Positions 6,967-44,400 of a stretch of 64,000 nucleotides of DNA are shown in pieces. A program made the position numbers and the translations under genes. A model generated the notes under the pieces. That model worked only from the letters and a program-made list of their open reading frames with translations. It made no database searches and was not told the origin of the DNA. Each line of letters opens with the position of its first letter. Within the stretch, counting starts at the first letter, position 1. The DNA is from Kitasatospora kifunensis (lineage in GTDB: Bacteria; Actinomycetota; Actinomycetes; Streptomycetales; Streptomycetaceae), in the NCBI RefSeq assembly GCF_014203855.1, contig NZ_JACHJV010000001.1, positions 7,502,001 to 7,566,000 on the forward strand, read 5' to 3'.

Positions 6967-7702
6967 CGCCGTTCATCAGGATCTCCTCGCCGGTGATGAA
7001 GAACGACCGGTCGTCGGCCAGGAACTCGGCGACGTCCGCGACGTCCTCGGCCGTGGCGAGTCGGCCGACGGGGATGGTGTCCAGCAGCGCCCGCTTGTAG
7101 GGGTCGTCGTCGCTGACGCCGGTGAAGATGCCAGCGCCGTCGATCGGGCCCGGCAGCAGCGAGTTGACCGTCACCCCGCGATGGCCGATCTCCTGCGCGA
7201 GCACCTTCACCAGGTACTTCGGCGCGGACTTGCTGGTGCCGTAGAGGCCGAGGCCTGGCTGGGGGCGGGAGGTCGAGCTGGAGGCCATGTTGATGATCCT
7301 GCCTCCGTCGGCGATGTGGCGGGCGGCGGCCTGGAGGACGAAGAACGGTCCCTTGGTGTTGATCCGGAACAGCAGGTCGTAGTCGTCCTCGGTGATCTCG
7401 GTGACCGGGATGTTGACCTTCTCGACGCCCGCGTTGGCGACCACGATGTCGAGCTTGCCGAAGGCGTCCAGGGCGGCCTGGAAGAGCTTCTCGATCTCAC
7501 CGACCTGTGAGACGTCCGCCTGCACGACGATCGCGCGGGCGCCGCTCGCGGTGGCCTGTGCCAGCGCCTCCTCGGCGGGTGCCTTGTCCCGTGCGTAGTT
7601 GATCACGACGTCCGCCCCGCGCTGCGCGAAACGCAGTGCGACGGCTCGGCCGAGCCCTTTCGAGGAGCCGGTCACCAGCGCGACCTTGCCCTTCAGGGTC
7701 AT
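6953..7702 (-). CDS. Short-chain dehydrogenase/reductase (3-oxoacyl-ACP reductase-like)
   Basis: 249 aa, typical for classical SDRs; a cytosolic NAD(P)H oxidoreductase. Visible motifs are TGSSKGLG (11-18, cofactor binding), NAG (90-92), N115, Ser near 141-142 and the Y154-x3-K158 catalytic pair, ending in the usual GG-x-SN region. ATG at 7702 is preferred over the longer frame starting at 7792. GAGGAG lies 6 nt before it, and the extra 30 residues (MGSMDPGGSFTRG...) are not SDR-like. Probably transcribed first in an operon with the alcohol dehydrogenase downstream. Substrate unknown; could be a glucose dehydrogenase-like or FabG-like enzyme. Confidence 0.9.
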   Translation of the reverse strand: MTLKGKVALVTGSSKGLGRAVALRFAQRGADVVINYARDKAPAEEALAQATASGARAIVVQADVSQVGEIEKLFQAALDAFGKLDIVVANAGVEKVNIPVTEITEDDYDLLFRINTKGPFFVLQAAARHIADGGRIINMASSSTSRPQPGLGLYGTSKSAPKYLVKVLAQEIGHRGVTVNSLLPGPIDGAGIFTGVSDDDPYKRALLDTIPVGRLATAEDVADVAEFLADDRSFFITGEEILMNGGSSN

Positions 7703-8049
7703 CTCGAACTCCTCATCCGGCCCACCGGCCCGGTCGCAGGGGATCGGGCGGGAGCCGCGCGTGAAGGAACCCCCTGGGTCCATTGAACCCACGTCCTGCG
7801 GCGGTGCGCATCCGCTCGGCCCGAGTAGCGGAGATCACCGTGCGTGGAACGCGCGCGACGATCGGTAGCATCCACCGCCGGGCGGCGCTGCCCGATCGGC
7901 GAAGTCTCGAAAATTCCTTAGCTTGTCCCGTGTTTCGCTAGCCGGGCCGAGAACGGGCTGTGAGGCGCGTCCGGGATCGCGGAGTTCCCATCCCTCGGTG
8001 AGAGCTATGGCAGTTCGACGGGTCTTTCCGTGGCGCGAAAGGGGAACGG
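7703..8049. other. Divergent intergenic region, SDR / GDP-mannose dehydratase
   Basis: This 347-bp gap separates the - strand SDR from the + strand sugar gene, so promoters for both should lie here. An A/T-rich patch around 7908-7933 is the least GC-rich part and contains a candidate PAS-LuxR box (7906-7921). The purine-rich AAAGGGGAACGG just before ATG 8050 is the likely RBS of the sugar gene. I could not assign -35/-10 boxes with confidence and see no convincing small ORF. Confidence 0.5.
7906..7921 (+). promoter_or_regulatory. Candidate PAS-LuxR (PimM-type) operator upstream of the sugar gene
   Basis: ctcgaaaattccttag matches the published PimM-type consensus CTVGGGAWWTCCCBAG (from memory) at 13 of 16 positions. 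It sits 128 nt before the dehydratase start in the least GC-rich part of the gap. The two middle GG positions are lost, so binding may be weak. Confidence 0.45.
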
Positions 8050-9087
8050 ATGTCCAAGCGTGCGTTGATCACCGGGGTGACCGGGCAGGACGGGTCATAT
8101 CTGGCCGAGCACCTGATCTCCCAGGGGTACCAGGTCTGGGGTCTGACGAGAGGTCAGGCCAACCCCCGCAAGGACCGGGTCAGTCGGCTGATCCCGGAAC
8201 TACAGTTCGTTGACGGCGACTTGATGGACCAAGGCAGCCTGGTGTCCGCGGTGGACGAGGTGCAGCCGGACGAGGTCTACAACCTGGGGGCGATCTCGTT
8301 CGTCCCGATGTCCTGGCACCAGCCCGAACTGGTCACCGAGGTCAACGGGACCGGGGTGCTGCGGGTGCTGGAGGCGATCCGGATGGTGAGCGGGCTCAAC
8401 AAGCCGGCCGCCAGCCACGCGACTTCGGGACAGATCCGGTTCTACCAGGCCTCCTCCTCCGAGATGTTCGGCATGGTGGCCGAGACCCCGCAGTCCGAGC
8501 GGACCGTCTTCCACCCGCGCAGCCCGTACGGCGTGGTGAAGACCTATGGGCACTACATCACCCGCAACTACCGCGAGTCCTACGGGATGTACGGCGTCTC
8601 GGGGATCCTGTTCAACCACGAGTCGCCGCGCCGTGGTGCGGAGTTCGTGACCAGGAAGATCTCGCTGGCGGTCGCGCAGATCAAGCTCGGCCTGCAGGAG
8701 AAGCTCTGCCTGGGCAACCTGGACGCCGTGCGCGACTGGGGCTTCGCCGGGGACTACGTGCGCGCGATGCACCTGATGCTCCAGCAGGACGAGCCGGACG
8801 ACTACGTGATCGGCACCGGCGAGATGCACTCGGTGCGCGACGCGGCGCGGATCGCGTTCGAGTGCGTGGGGCTGGACTGGGAGCAGTACGTGGTGGTCGA
8901 TCCGAAGCTGGTGCGGCCAGCGGAGGTGGAGACGCTCTGCGCCGACTCCAGCAGTGCGCGCAAGAAGCTGGGTTGGGAGCCGGAGGTCGACTTCAGCAAG
9001 CTGATGCAGATGATGGTCGAATCCGACCTGAACCAGGCACAGTTGGCCCGCGACTACAAGGCGGTGCTCGCGGGGGCGCGTTGGTAG
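8050..9087 (+). CDS. gmd: GDP-mannose 4,6-dehydratase (mycosamine/perosamine pathway)
   Basis: 345 aa, full length. It converts GDP-D-mannose to GDP-4-keto-6-deoxymannose, the first committed step towards the aminosugar (mycosamine or perosamine) of polyene macrolides. Extended-SDR motifs are TGVTGQDGSYL (8-18, NADP binding), SSSEMFG (135-141), the catalytic Y160-GVV-K164 and the family signature FNHESPRRG (188-196). A segment near 114-130 (SGLNKPAASHATSG) lengthens the usual loop. In nystatin and amphotericin clusters the homolog (NysDIII/AmphDIII) sits directly upstream of the six-module PKS gene, as here apart from one small antisense gene in between. The aminotransferase, isomerase-type step and glycosyltransferase are not in the window. 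A candidate PimM-type operator lies upstream and a strong hairpin follows. Confidence 0.93.
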   Translation: MSKRALITGVTGQDGSYLAEHLISQGYQVWGLTRGQANPRKDRVSRLIPELQFVDGDLMDQGSLVSAVDEVQPDEVYNLGAISFVPMSWHQPELVTEVNGTGVLRVLEAIRMVSGLNKPAASHATSGQIRFYQASSSEMFGMVAETPQSERTVFHPRSPYGVVKTYGHYITRNYRESYGMYGVSGILFNHESPRRGAEFVTRKISLAVAQIKLGLQEKLCLGNLDAVRDWGFAGDYVRAMHLMLQQDEPDDYVIGTGEMHSVRDAARIAFECVGLDWEQYVVVDPKLVRPAEVETLCADSSSARKKLGWEPEVDFSKLMQMMVESDLNQAQLARDYKAVLAGARW

Positions 9088-9098
9088 GCGAGTTGACG

Positions 9099-9147
9099 AC
9101 GAGGCGGCGGGCACCCGGACCGGAAGGCCGGGTGCCCGCCGCCTCGT
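9099..9147. terminator. Strong bidirectional terminator between gmd and the chorismate-mutase-like gene
   Basis: A perfect 20-bp inverted repeat (9099-9118 with 9128-9147) encloses a 9-nt loop (accggaagg), starting 12 nt after the gmd stop and ending 30 nt before the stop of the convergent gene. It should end transcription from both sides. Confidence 0.85.
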
Positions 9148-9176
9148 TGTGAGTGGTGGCAGGAGCAGCGGTGGTT

Positions 9177-9611
9177 TCAGCGGGAGTTGCCGCGTGCCTG
9201 GTGGCCGTGGGGCCGTGCGGTCGGCGGGCGGGACAGGTCGAGGATCGCCAGCGCGATCCTGGTGCCGGGCTCGCCGAGCCGTGCCGCGTAGTGCTGCAGC
9301 ATCGCGTTCTCCTGGGCGAGCGTGGTGGCGGGCAGGCCGGCCGCGCGTCGGCTGAGCTGGTGGCCGCGGGCGCGGTGCGCTCGGCGGATCAGCTGGGCGA
9401 TGAGTTGCCGGTCGAGCTGTTCGAGCTCGGTGGGGTCGGTGCGCTGGGTGAGGTCTGTCAGATCGGTCAGGTCCGTCAGGCCGGTCAGGTTCGTCAGATC
9501 CGTCAGTTCGGTCAGAGCGGTGAGATCAGCGGAGTCGCCGTAGTCCGCGGCGGCCGTCTGGGCGGGCACCGGGGACCTCGGCATGTCGCTGCGCAGTACG
9601 GGTTCGGGCAT
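9177..9611 (-). CDS. Chorismate-mutase-fold (AroQ-type) protein with LTx-repeat N-terminus
   Basis: 144 aa from ATG 9611, with AGGA 9 nt upstream; a TTG at 9683 would extend the frame but lies inside a candidate operator. Residues ~61-128 fit the small all-helical chorismate mutases of streptomycetes: ELEQLDRQLIAQLIRRA, SRRAAGLP, a QEN segment, then HYAARLGEPGTRIALAILDL. R76/R77 and E101 align with catalytic Arg28 and Glu52 of the E. coli enzyme. The Lys39 position seems to be Ser/Arg, and the Asp48/Arg51 positions look unusual. True chorismate mutase, 4-amino-4-deoxychorismate mutase (PapB/CmlD type) or a non-catalytic relative are all possible. Residues 30-56 are nine LTx triplets, an odd flexible leader. 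It is divergent from the PKS genes, sharing a gap with two operator-like boxes, so co-regulation with the cluster is likely. Confidence 0.72.
   Translation of the reverse strand: MPEPVLRSDMPRSPVPAQTAAADYGDSADLTALTELTDLTNLTGLTDLTDLTDLTQRTDPTELEQLDRQLIAQLIRRAHRARGHQLSRRAAGLPATTLAQENAMLQHYAARLGEPGTRIALAILDLSRPPTARPHGHQARGNSR
9444..9524 (-). repeat. 9-bp tandem repeat encoding (LT-x)9
   Basis: Nine consecutive Leu-Thr-(A/E/D/N/G/D/D/D/Q) triplets arise from a gtcagGtCc-like 9-bp unit. It lies N-terminal to the chorismate-mutase domain and has no counterpart in ordinary AroQ enzymes. Confidence 0.85.
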
Positions 9612-9675
9612 GGGCGGAGGTCCTAGTCGACGTCGGTGGCCGGGGGCGGTCCCCGCCGACGATCCTGCCGAAGCG

Positions 9676-9691
9676 CCCGGCAAATCCCTAG
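9676..9691 (-). promoter_or_regulatory. Candidate PimM-type operator facing the chorismate-mutase-like gene
   Basis: On the - strand ctagggatttgccggg matches CTVGGGAWWTCCCBAG at 14 of 16 positions. It lies 64 nt upstream of ATG 9611, a suitable place to activate that gene. Confidence 0.55.
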
Positions 9692-9735
9692 TGTTGGCGC
9701 GCGCCCTGCCGCCCCGATGCCGTCACCCGCCGACA

Positions 9736-9751
9736 CTAGGGGTTTTCCTCG
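9736..9751 (+). promoter_or_regulatory. Candidate PimM-type operator facing the PKS genes
   Basis: ctaggggttttcctcg matches the PimM-type consensus at 13 of 16 positions and lies 161 nt before the ATG of the first PKS gene. It mirrors the box at 9676-9691 around a centre near 9714. Confidence 0.5.
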
Positions 9752-9912
9752 CCGGTCCGATCGAGACTGATCACTGGTGTGCGGGAATGCGAGTGCTGCG
9801 CGTGCGGTCCACGCCGGAAGTCGACAGCGGATTCCAGAGCGGAGTCCGCAACGGAGTCCGTCGACATCGAATCCCCCGCGGTCCGCCGGTCCTCCAGATG
9901 GGTTGAGTTGAT

Positions 9913-38466
<28,554 letters not shown>

Positions 38467-38483
38467 CCGAGCGGAAGCGGAAC

Positions 38484-41400
38484 ATGACCACCACGCCCCA
38501 AGACAAGGTCGTCGAAGCCCTTCGCTCCTCGATGAAGGAGGCCGAGCGGCTGCGGCGGCAGAACCAGAAACTGGCCGCCGCAGCCACCGAGCCGATCGCC
38601 ATCGTCGCCATGAGCTGCCGCTACCCCGGTGGCGTCCGCACCCCCGAGGACCTGTGGACGCTGGTCGCCGAGGGCACCGACGCGATGTCCGAGTACCCCG
38701 TCGACCGGGGCTGGGACCTGGAAGCGCTGCTGGCCGCCGGCACCGACGAGCGGGGCACCAGCGTCAGCCGGCGCGGCGGCTTCCTCGACACCGTGGCCGA
38801 CTTCGACGCGGACTTCTTCGGCATCTCGCCGCGCGAGGCCACCTCGATGGACCCGCAGCAGCGGCTGCTCCTGGAGACCTCCTGGGAGGCCTTCGAGCGG
38901 GCCGGACTCGACCCGGCCCGCCTGCGCGGCAGCCGGACCGGCGTCTTCGTCGGCACCAACGGCCAGGACTACGCCTACCTGCTGGTGCGCTCACTGGCGG
39001 ACGCGACCGGTGACATCGGCACCGGCATCGCGGCCAGCGCCACCTCGGGGCGGATCTCCTACACCCTGGGCCTGGAAGGCCCGGCGGTGACGGTCGACAC
39101 CGCGTGCTCCTCCTCGCTGGTCGCCCTGCACTGGGCGGTGCAGGCGCTGCGTGCGGGGGAGTGCTCGCTGGCGCTGGCCGGTGGCGTCAACGTGATGTCG
39201 ACGCCGGGCTCGCTGATGGAGTTCAGCCGGCAGGGCGGACTGGCCTCGGACGGGCGGTGCAAGGCCTTCGCGAACGCGGCGGACGGCACGGGCTGGGCCG
39301 AGGGCGTGGGCATGCTGCTGCTGGAGCGGCTGTCGGACGCGCGCCGCAACGGGCACGAAGTCCTGGCGGTGGTGCGGGGATCGGCCGTCAACCAGGACGG
39401 CGCGAGCAATGGGTTCACCGCGCCGAACGGTCCCTCGCAGCAGCGGGTGATCCGGCAGGCGTTGGCGAGCGCCGGGCTGTCGGCGGCGGACGTGGACGCG
39501 GTGGAGGGGCACGGGACGGGGACGCCGCTGGGCGACCCGATCGAGGCGCAGGCGCTGCTGGCGACCTATGGCCAGGAGCGGGCGGCGGACCGTCCGCTGC
39601 TGCTCGGGTCGATCAAGTCGAACCTGGGGCACACCCAGGCGGCGGCGGGTGTCGCGGGCGTGATCAAGATGGTGCTGGCGATGCGGCACGGCGTGCTGCC
39701 GAAGACGCTGCACGTGGACGCGCCGTCCGCGCAGGTGGACTGGTCGGCGGGGCGGGTCGAGCTGCTCAAGGAGGCGGTGAAGTGGCCTGCGGTCGAGCGG
39801 CCTTGGCGCGCGGGCGTGTCGTCCTTCGGGATCAGCGGGACGAATGCGCACGTGGTGCTCGAACAGGCGCCGGCGGCTTCTGAAGCTGTGTCGGCGCCGG
39901 TGGTGTCGTCGGCTGTATCGCCGGCGGTGGTGCCGTGGGTGGTGTCGGGCAAGTCCGAGGCGGCGCTTACGGCGCAGCTGGCGGGGGTCGCCTCCGTCGC
40001 CGGTTCACCGCTGGATGTGGGCTTCTCGCTGGCGGGCCGGACCGCCTTCGGACATCGTGCGGTGCTGGTGGACGGGGTGGAGATCGCCCGGGGAATTGCG
40101 GCTGACCGTGCGTCAGCTTTCCTCTTCTCCGGTCAGGGTTCGCAGTGCCTGGGCATGGGACGGGAGTTGTATGGGCGCTTTGCGGTGTTCGCCGAGGCGT
40201 TCGATGCGGTCTGCGCGGAGCTGGACGGGCAGTTGGAGCTGCCGTTGCGCGAGGTGGTCTGGGGCGAGGATGAGGAGCTGCTGAACCAGACGGTCTACGC
40301 ACAGGCCGGGCTCTTCGCGGTGGAGGTCGCGCTGTTCCGACTGATGGAGTCCTGGGGCGTGGAGCCGGAGTTCGTGGCCGGGCATTCGATCGGTGAGGTG
40401 GCGGCGGCGCATGTGGCGGGGGTGCTGTCGCTGGCCGACGCGTGTGCACTGGTGGCGGCGCGGGGTCGGTTGATGCAGGCGCTGCCGGTGGGTGGGGCGA
40501 TGGTCGCCGTGCAGGCGACCGAGGCTGAGGTCCTGCCGTTGACAGGTGAGTTCGTCTCGATCGCCGCGATCAACGGGCCCGCCTCGGTGGTGGTCTCGGG
40601 TGTGGCGGCGGAGGTCGAGAAGATCCGTCTGCGGTTCGAGGGCCAGGGGCGTAAGACGACCCGGTTGCGGGTGTCGCACGCGTTCCACTCGCCGTTGATG
40701 GAGCCGATGTTGGCGGAGTTCCGCCAGGTGGTGAGCGGGCTGTCGTTCGCTGCGCCGCAGTTGCCGCTGGTCTCGAATGTGACGGGTGAGCTCGCCACCG
40801 CTGAGCTGGTGTGTGCGCCGGAGTACTGGGTGCGGCATGTCCGGGGGGCCGTGCGGTTCGCCGATGGCCTGCGGGCGTTGGCGGCGGAAGGGGCCTCGGC
40901 GTTCCTGGAGTTGGGTCCGGACGGGGTGCTGTCCGCCCTGGTGGAGGAGCCGGATGCGGTGGTGGCCCCGGCGCTGCGCAAGGGCCAGAGCGAGGAGCGG
41001 GCGCTGGTCAGCGGGCTCGCCCGCCTGCACGTCGCCGGTGTGCGGGTCGAGTGGTCGCGGTTCTTCGAGGGCGCCGGCGCCCGCCGGGTCGAGCTGCCCA
41101 CCTACGCCTTCCAACGCGAGCGCTACTGGCCTGCGTTGGCACCCGCGGCAGGTGACCTGACGGCCGTGGGCCTGGCCGCGACGGACCACCCGCTGCTCGG
41201 GGCGGTGATACCGCTCGCGGACTCCGACGCCGTGCTCTTCACCAGCCGGCTCTCGTTGGCCGCTCAGCCGTGGCTGGCCGAGAGCGCGGTGGACGGGGCC
41301 GTGGTCTTCCCGGCCACCGGGCTGCTGGAGCTGGTCATCCGGGCGGGTGACCAGGTCGGCTGCGACCGTGTCGCGGAACTCACGCTCGCCGCACCGCTCG

Positions 41401-44400
41401 TGCTGCGCGAGGGTGACAGCGCGGTGCTCCAGCTGCGTCTCGGTGTGCCCGATGAATCGGGTGCGCGAGCGGTGCGCATCTTCTCGCGTGGTGCGGGTGT
41501 GGTGGATGGTCCGTGGGTCGAGCATGCGTCGGGTGTGTTGGTGGCGGGGGAGCGGGTGGCGGACTTCGGTGAGGTGGTGTGGCCGCCGCGTGGTGCGGTG
41601 GCGGTGGATCCGGAGGGGTTGGGCGGGGTGCGTTCGGCCTGGCGGCGGGGTGCGGAGGTGTTCGTCGAGGCCGGGTTGGAGGGTGAGTCGGCGCGGGATG
41701 CGGGGCGTTTCGGGTTGCATCCTGGGTTGCTGGCTTCGGTGGCCGGGGCGGCTGGCCTGGTGGTTGGGCAGGACTTGGTGCCGCTGTCCTGGGCCGGGGT
41801 CTCGTTGCACGCGGCGGGCGCATCGGTGGTGCGCGCGCGGATCGTGAAGCTCGGCGAGGACTCGGTGTCGCTCGCGGTGGCCGATATCGATGGTGAGCCG
41901 GTCCTTTCGGCGGAGTCGGTCACCTTGGGTGAGCAGCCGGAGCACCAGGCGCTTGGCGCACCCGAGGTGGGCTCGCTGCTGCGGCTGGAGTGGGTGCCGG
42001 CTCCGGTGGTCCGGGGGGTAGAGCAGGCGCCTGGGCACGTCGTGCTGGGGGTCGATGTCGCGTCGCTGGTTGAGTTGTCGGGTGCTGAGTCGGTGGTGGT
42101 GGTGCCGCTCTCGGAGGAGGGTGTGGAGCTGCCGGGTGCGGTGCACGCGTTGACGGCTCGGGTGCTGGAACTGGTGCAGGAGTGGTTGGCGGAGGCGAGG
42201 TTTGCGTCCTCGCGGCTGGTGTTCGTGACGCGGGGTGCGACTGCGGGCGAGGATCTGGCTGCGGGTGCGGTGTGGGGTCTGGTGCGGGCGGCGCAGTCGG
42301 AGAATCCGGGTCGGTTCGTGCTGGTGGATCTGGAGGTGGGTGCGGAGCTGCCGTTGGGTGAGGTGTTGGCGGTGGGTGAGCCGCAGGTGGTGGTGCGCGG
42401 GGGTGTGGTGTGTGTGGGCCGGTTGGTCCGCGCGGGCGCGGGTGTGGGGGGTGCCGGTTGGGGTTCGGGGACGGTGTTGGTGACGGGTGGTACGGGTGGT
42501 CTGGGTCGGTTGGTGGCGCGGCATTTGGTGGTTGGGCATGGGGTGCGGAGTCTGTTGTTGGTGAGTCGTCGTGGGTTGGTGGCTGAGGGTGCGCAGGAGT
42601 TGGTGGCGGAGCTGTCGGGGTTGGGTGCGGAGGTTGGTGTCGCGGCGTGTGATGTGGCCGATCGCGAGGCGCTGGCAGCCGTCCTGGCGGGTGTGTCGCT
42701 GAGTGCGGTGGTGCATACGGCGGGTGTGCTGGATGACGGTGTGGTGACCTCGCTGACTCCCGAGCGGCTGTCTGCTGTGCTGCGGCCGAAGGTCGATGCT
42801 GCCTGGCATCTGCATGAGCTGACGGCTCATCACGATCTCGCGGCCTTCGTCCTGTTCTCCTCCATCTCGGGTGTGATGGGCAGTGCGGGTCAGGGCAACT
42901 ACGCGGCGGGTAATGTCTTCCTCGACTGCCTGGCGCAGTACCGTCGTTCGCGTGGTCTGGCTGCTCAGTCGCTGGCCTGGGGTGCTTGGGCGCCGTCGGG
43001 TGGGATGACGAGCACGCTCTCCGAGGCGGACCTCAAGCGGATCAACTCCTCCGGTGTACCGCCGCTCACCGCCGCCCAGGGCCTGGCCCTGCTGGATGCC
43101 GCGATGGGTGTCGACGAGCCGACCCTGGTACCCCTGGCACTCACCGGCGGGCGCGTCAGTCCGCGCGGTGAGCTGCCCCCAATCTTCAGCTCTCTCGTCA
43201 AGGTTCCCCGGCGCCTGGCTGCGAGCACGGGCGCGGGCACGGCGGCCGCTCTCGCGGTCCGTCTCGCCGCCCTGCGGGAGGCCGACCGGGCCCGCCACCT
43301 GGTGGACCTGGTCCGCACCGAGGCGGCCGGTGTGCTCGGTCACGGGTCGGCCAAGTCGGTTGATCCTGCACGGGAGTTCCGCGACCTGGGCGTCGACTCG
43401 CTCACCGCGCTGGAGCTGCGCAACCGCCTGACGGCCGTCACCGGCCTGCGGCTGCCGGCCACCCTGGTCTTCGACTACCCCACCCCCGCCGTCTTGGCCG
43501 AGCGCCTGCTCGCCGAATTGCTGGACGAGCACGGCGACGCCGAACTCCGTACCCCTGCGGCCACTGTCGACCTCGCGGACCCGGTGGTCGTGGTCGGGAT
43601 GGCCTGCCGGATGCCGGGTGGCGTCCGGTCGCCGGAGGAGCTGTGGGAGCTGCTCGCCGAAGGGCGCGAGGGCGTCGCCGACTTCCCGACCGACCGTGGC
43701 TGGGACCTGGAGGCGCTGTTCGGCGCCGGCGAGGAGAGCCGCCGGGTCAGCGCGACTCGGCGCGGCGGATTCCTCGCCGACCTGGGCGAGTTCGACGCGG
43801 GCTTCTTCGGCATCTCGCCGCGCGAGGCGCTGGCGATGGACCCGCAGCAGCGGCTGCTGCTTGAGACCTCCTGGGAGGCGTTCGAGCGGGCCGGCATCGA
43901 CCCGGTGACGCTGCGCGGCAGCCGGACCGGCGTCTTCGTCGGCACGACGGGCCAGGACTACGCCTCGCTGGTCTTCAACTCCCGCGAGGACGTGGAGGGT
44001 CACGCCAGTACCGGGCTCGCGAACAGCGTGATCTCCGGGCGTGTCTCGTACAACTTCGGCCTCGAAGGCCCGGCCGTCACCATCGACACCGCGTGTTCGT
44101 CCTCCCTGGTTGCGATGCACCTGGCCGCGCAGTCACTGCGGCAGGGCGAGTGCTCACTCGCGCTGGCCGGTGGCGTGACGGTGCTGTCCACGCCGATGAG
44201 CTTCCTGGGCTTCACGCGGCAGGGTGGGTTGGCGACGGATGGTCGGTGCAAGGCGTTCGCGGATGCGGCGGACGGTACGGGTTGGTCCGAGGGTGTCGGT
44301 GTGCTGGTGCTGGAGCGGCTGTCGGACGCGCGTCGCAACGGGCATGAAGTCCTGGCGGTGGTGCGGGGATCGGCCGTGAACCAGGATGGCGCGTCGAATG

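Larger units (their letters stand above)
9612..9912. other. Divergent regulatory region, chorismate-mutase-like gene / PKS
   Basis: This 301-bp gap holds a 13-of-14-match inverted repeat (9686-9699 and 9728-9741, ccctagtgt-ggcg). Its arms are the outer halves of two PimM-like boxes facing the two genes. Further right, a short direct repeat cggagtccg occurs twice near 9839-9860. The PKS start at 9913 has only a weak RBS (gggttgag just upstream). No other ORF is convincing. Confidence 0.6.

Noticed and set aside
7703..7792. 30-residue N-terminal extension of the SDR
   Set aside because: Not SDR-like; the internal ATG at 7702 has a good RBS and starts right at the family's first strand.
8050..9087. 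Alternative call as dTDP-glucose 4,6-dehydratase or epimerase
   Set aside because: FNHESPRRG and TGQDGSYL are specific to GDP-mannose 4,6-dehydratases.
9612..9683. TTG start that would lengthen the chorismate-mutase-like protein by 24 residues
   Set aside because: It falls inside the candidate operator box, and ATG 9611 has an AGGA at suitable distance.
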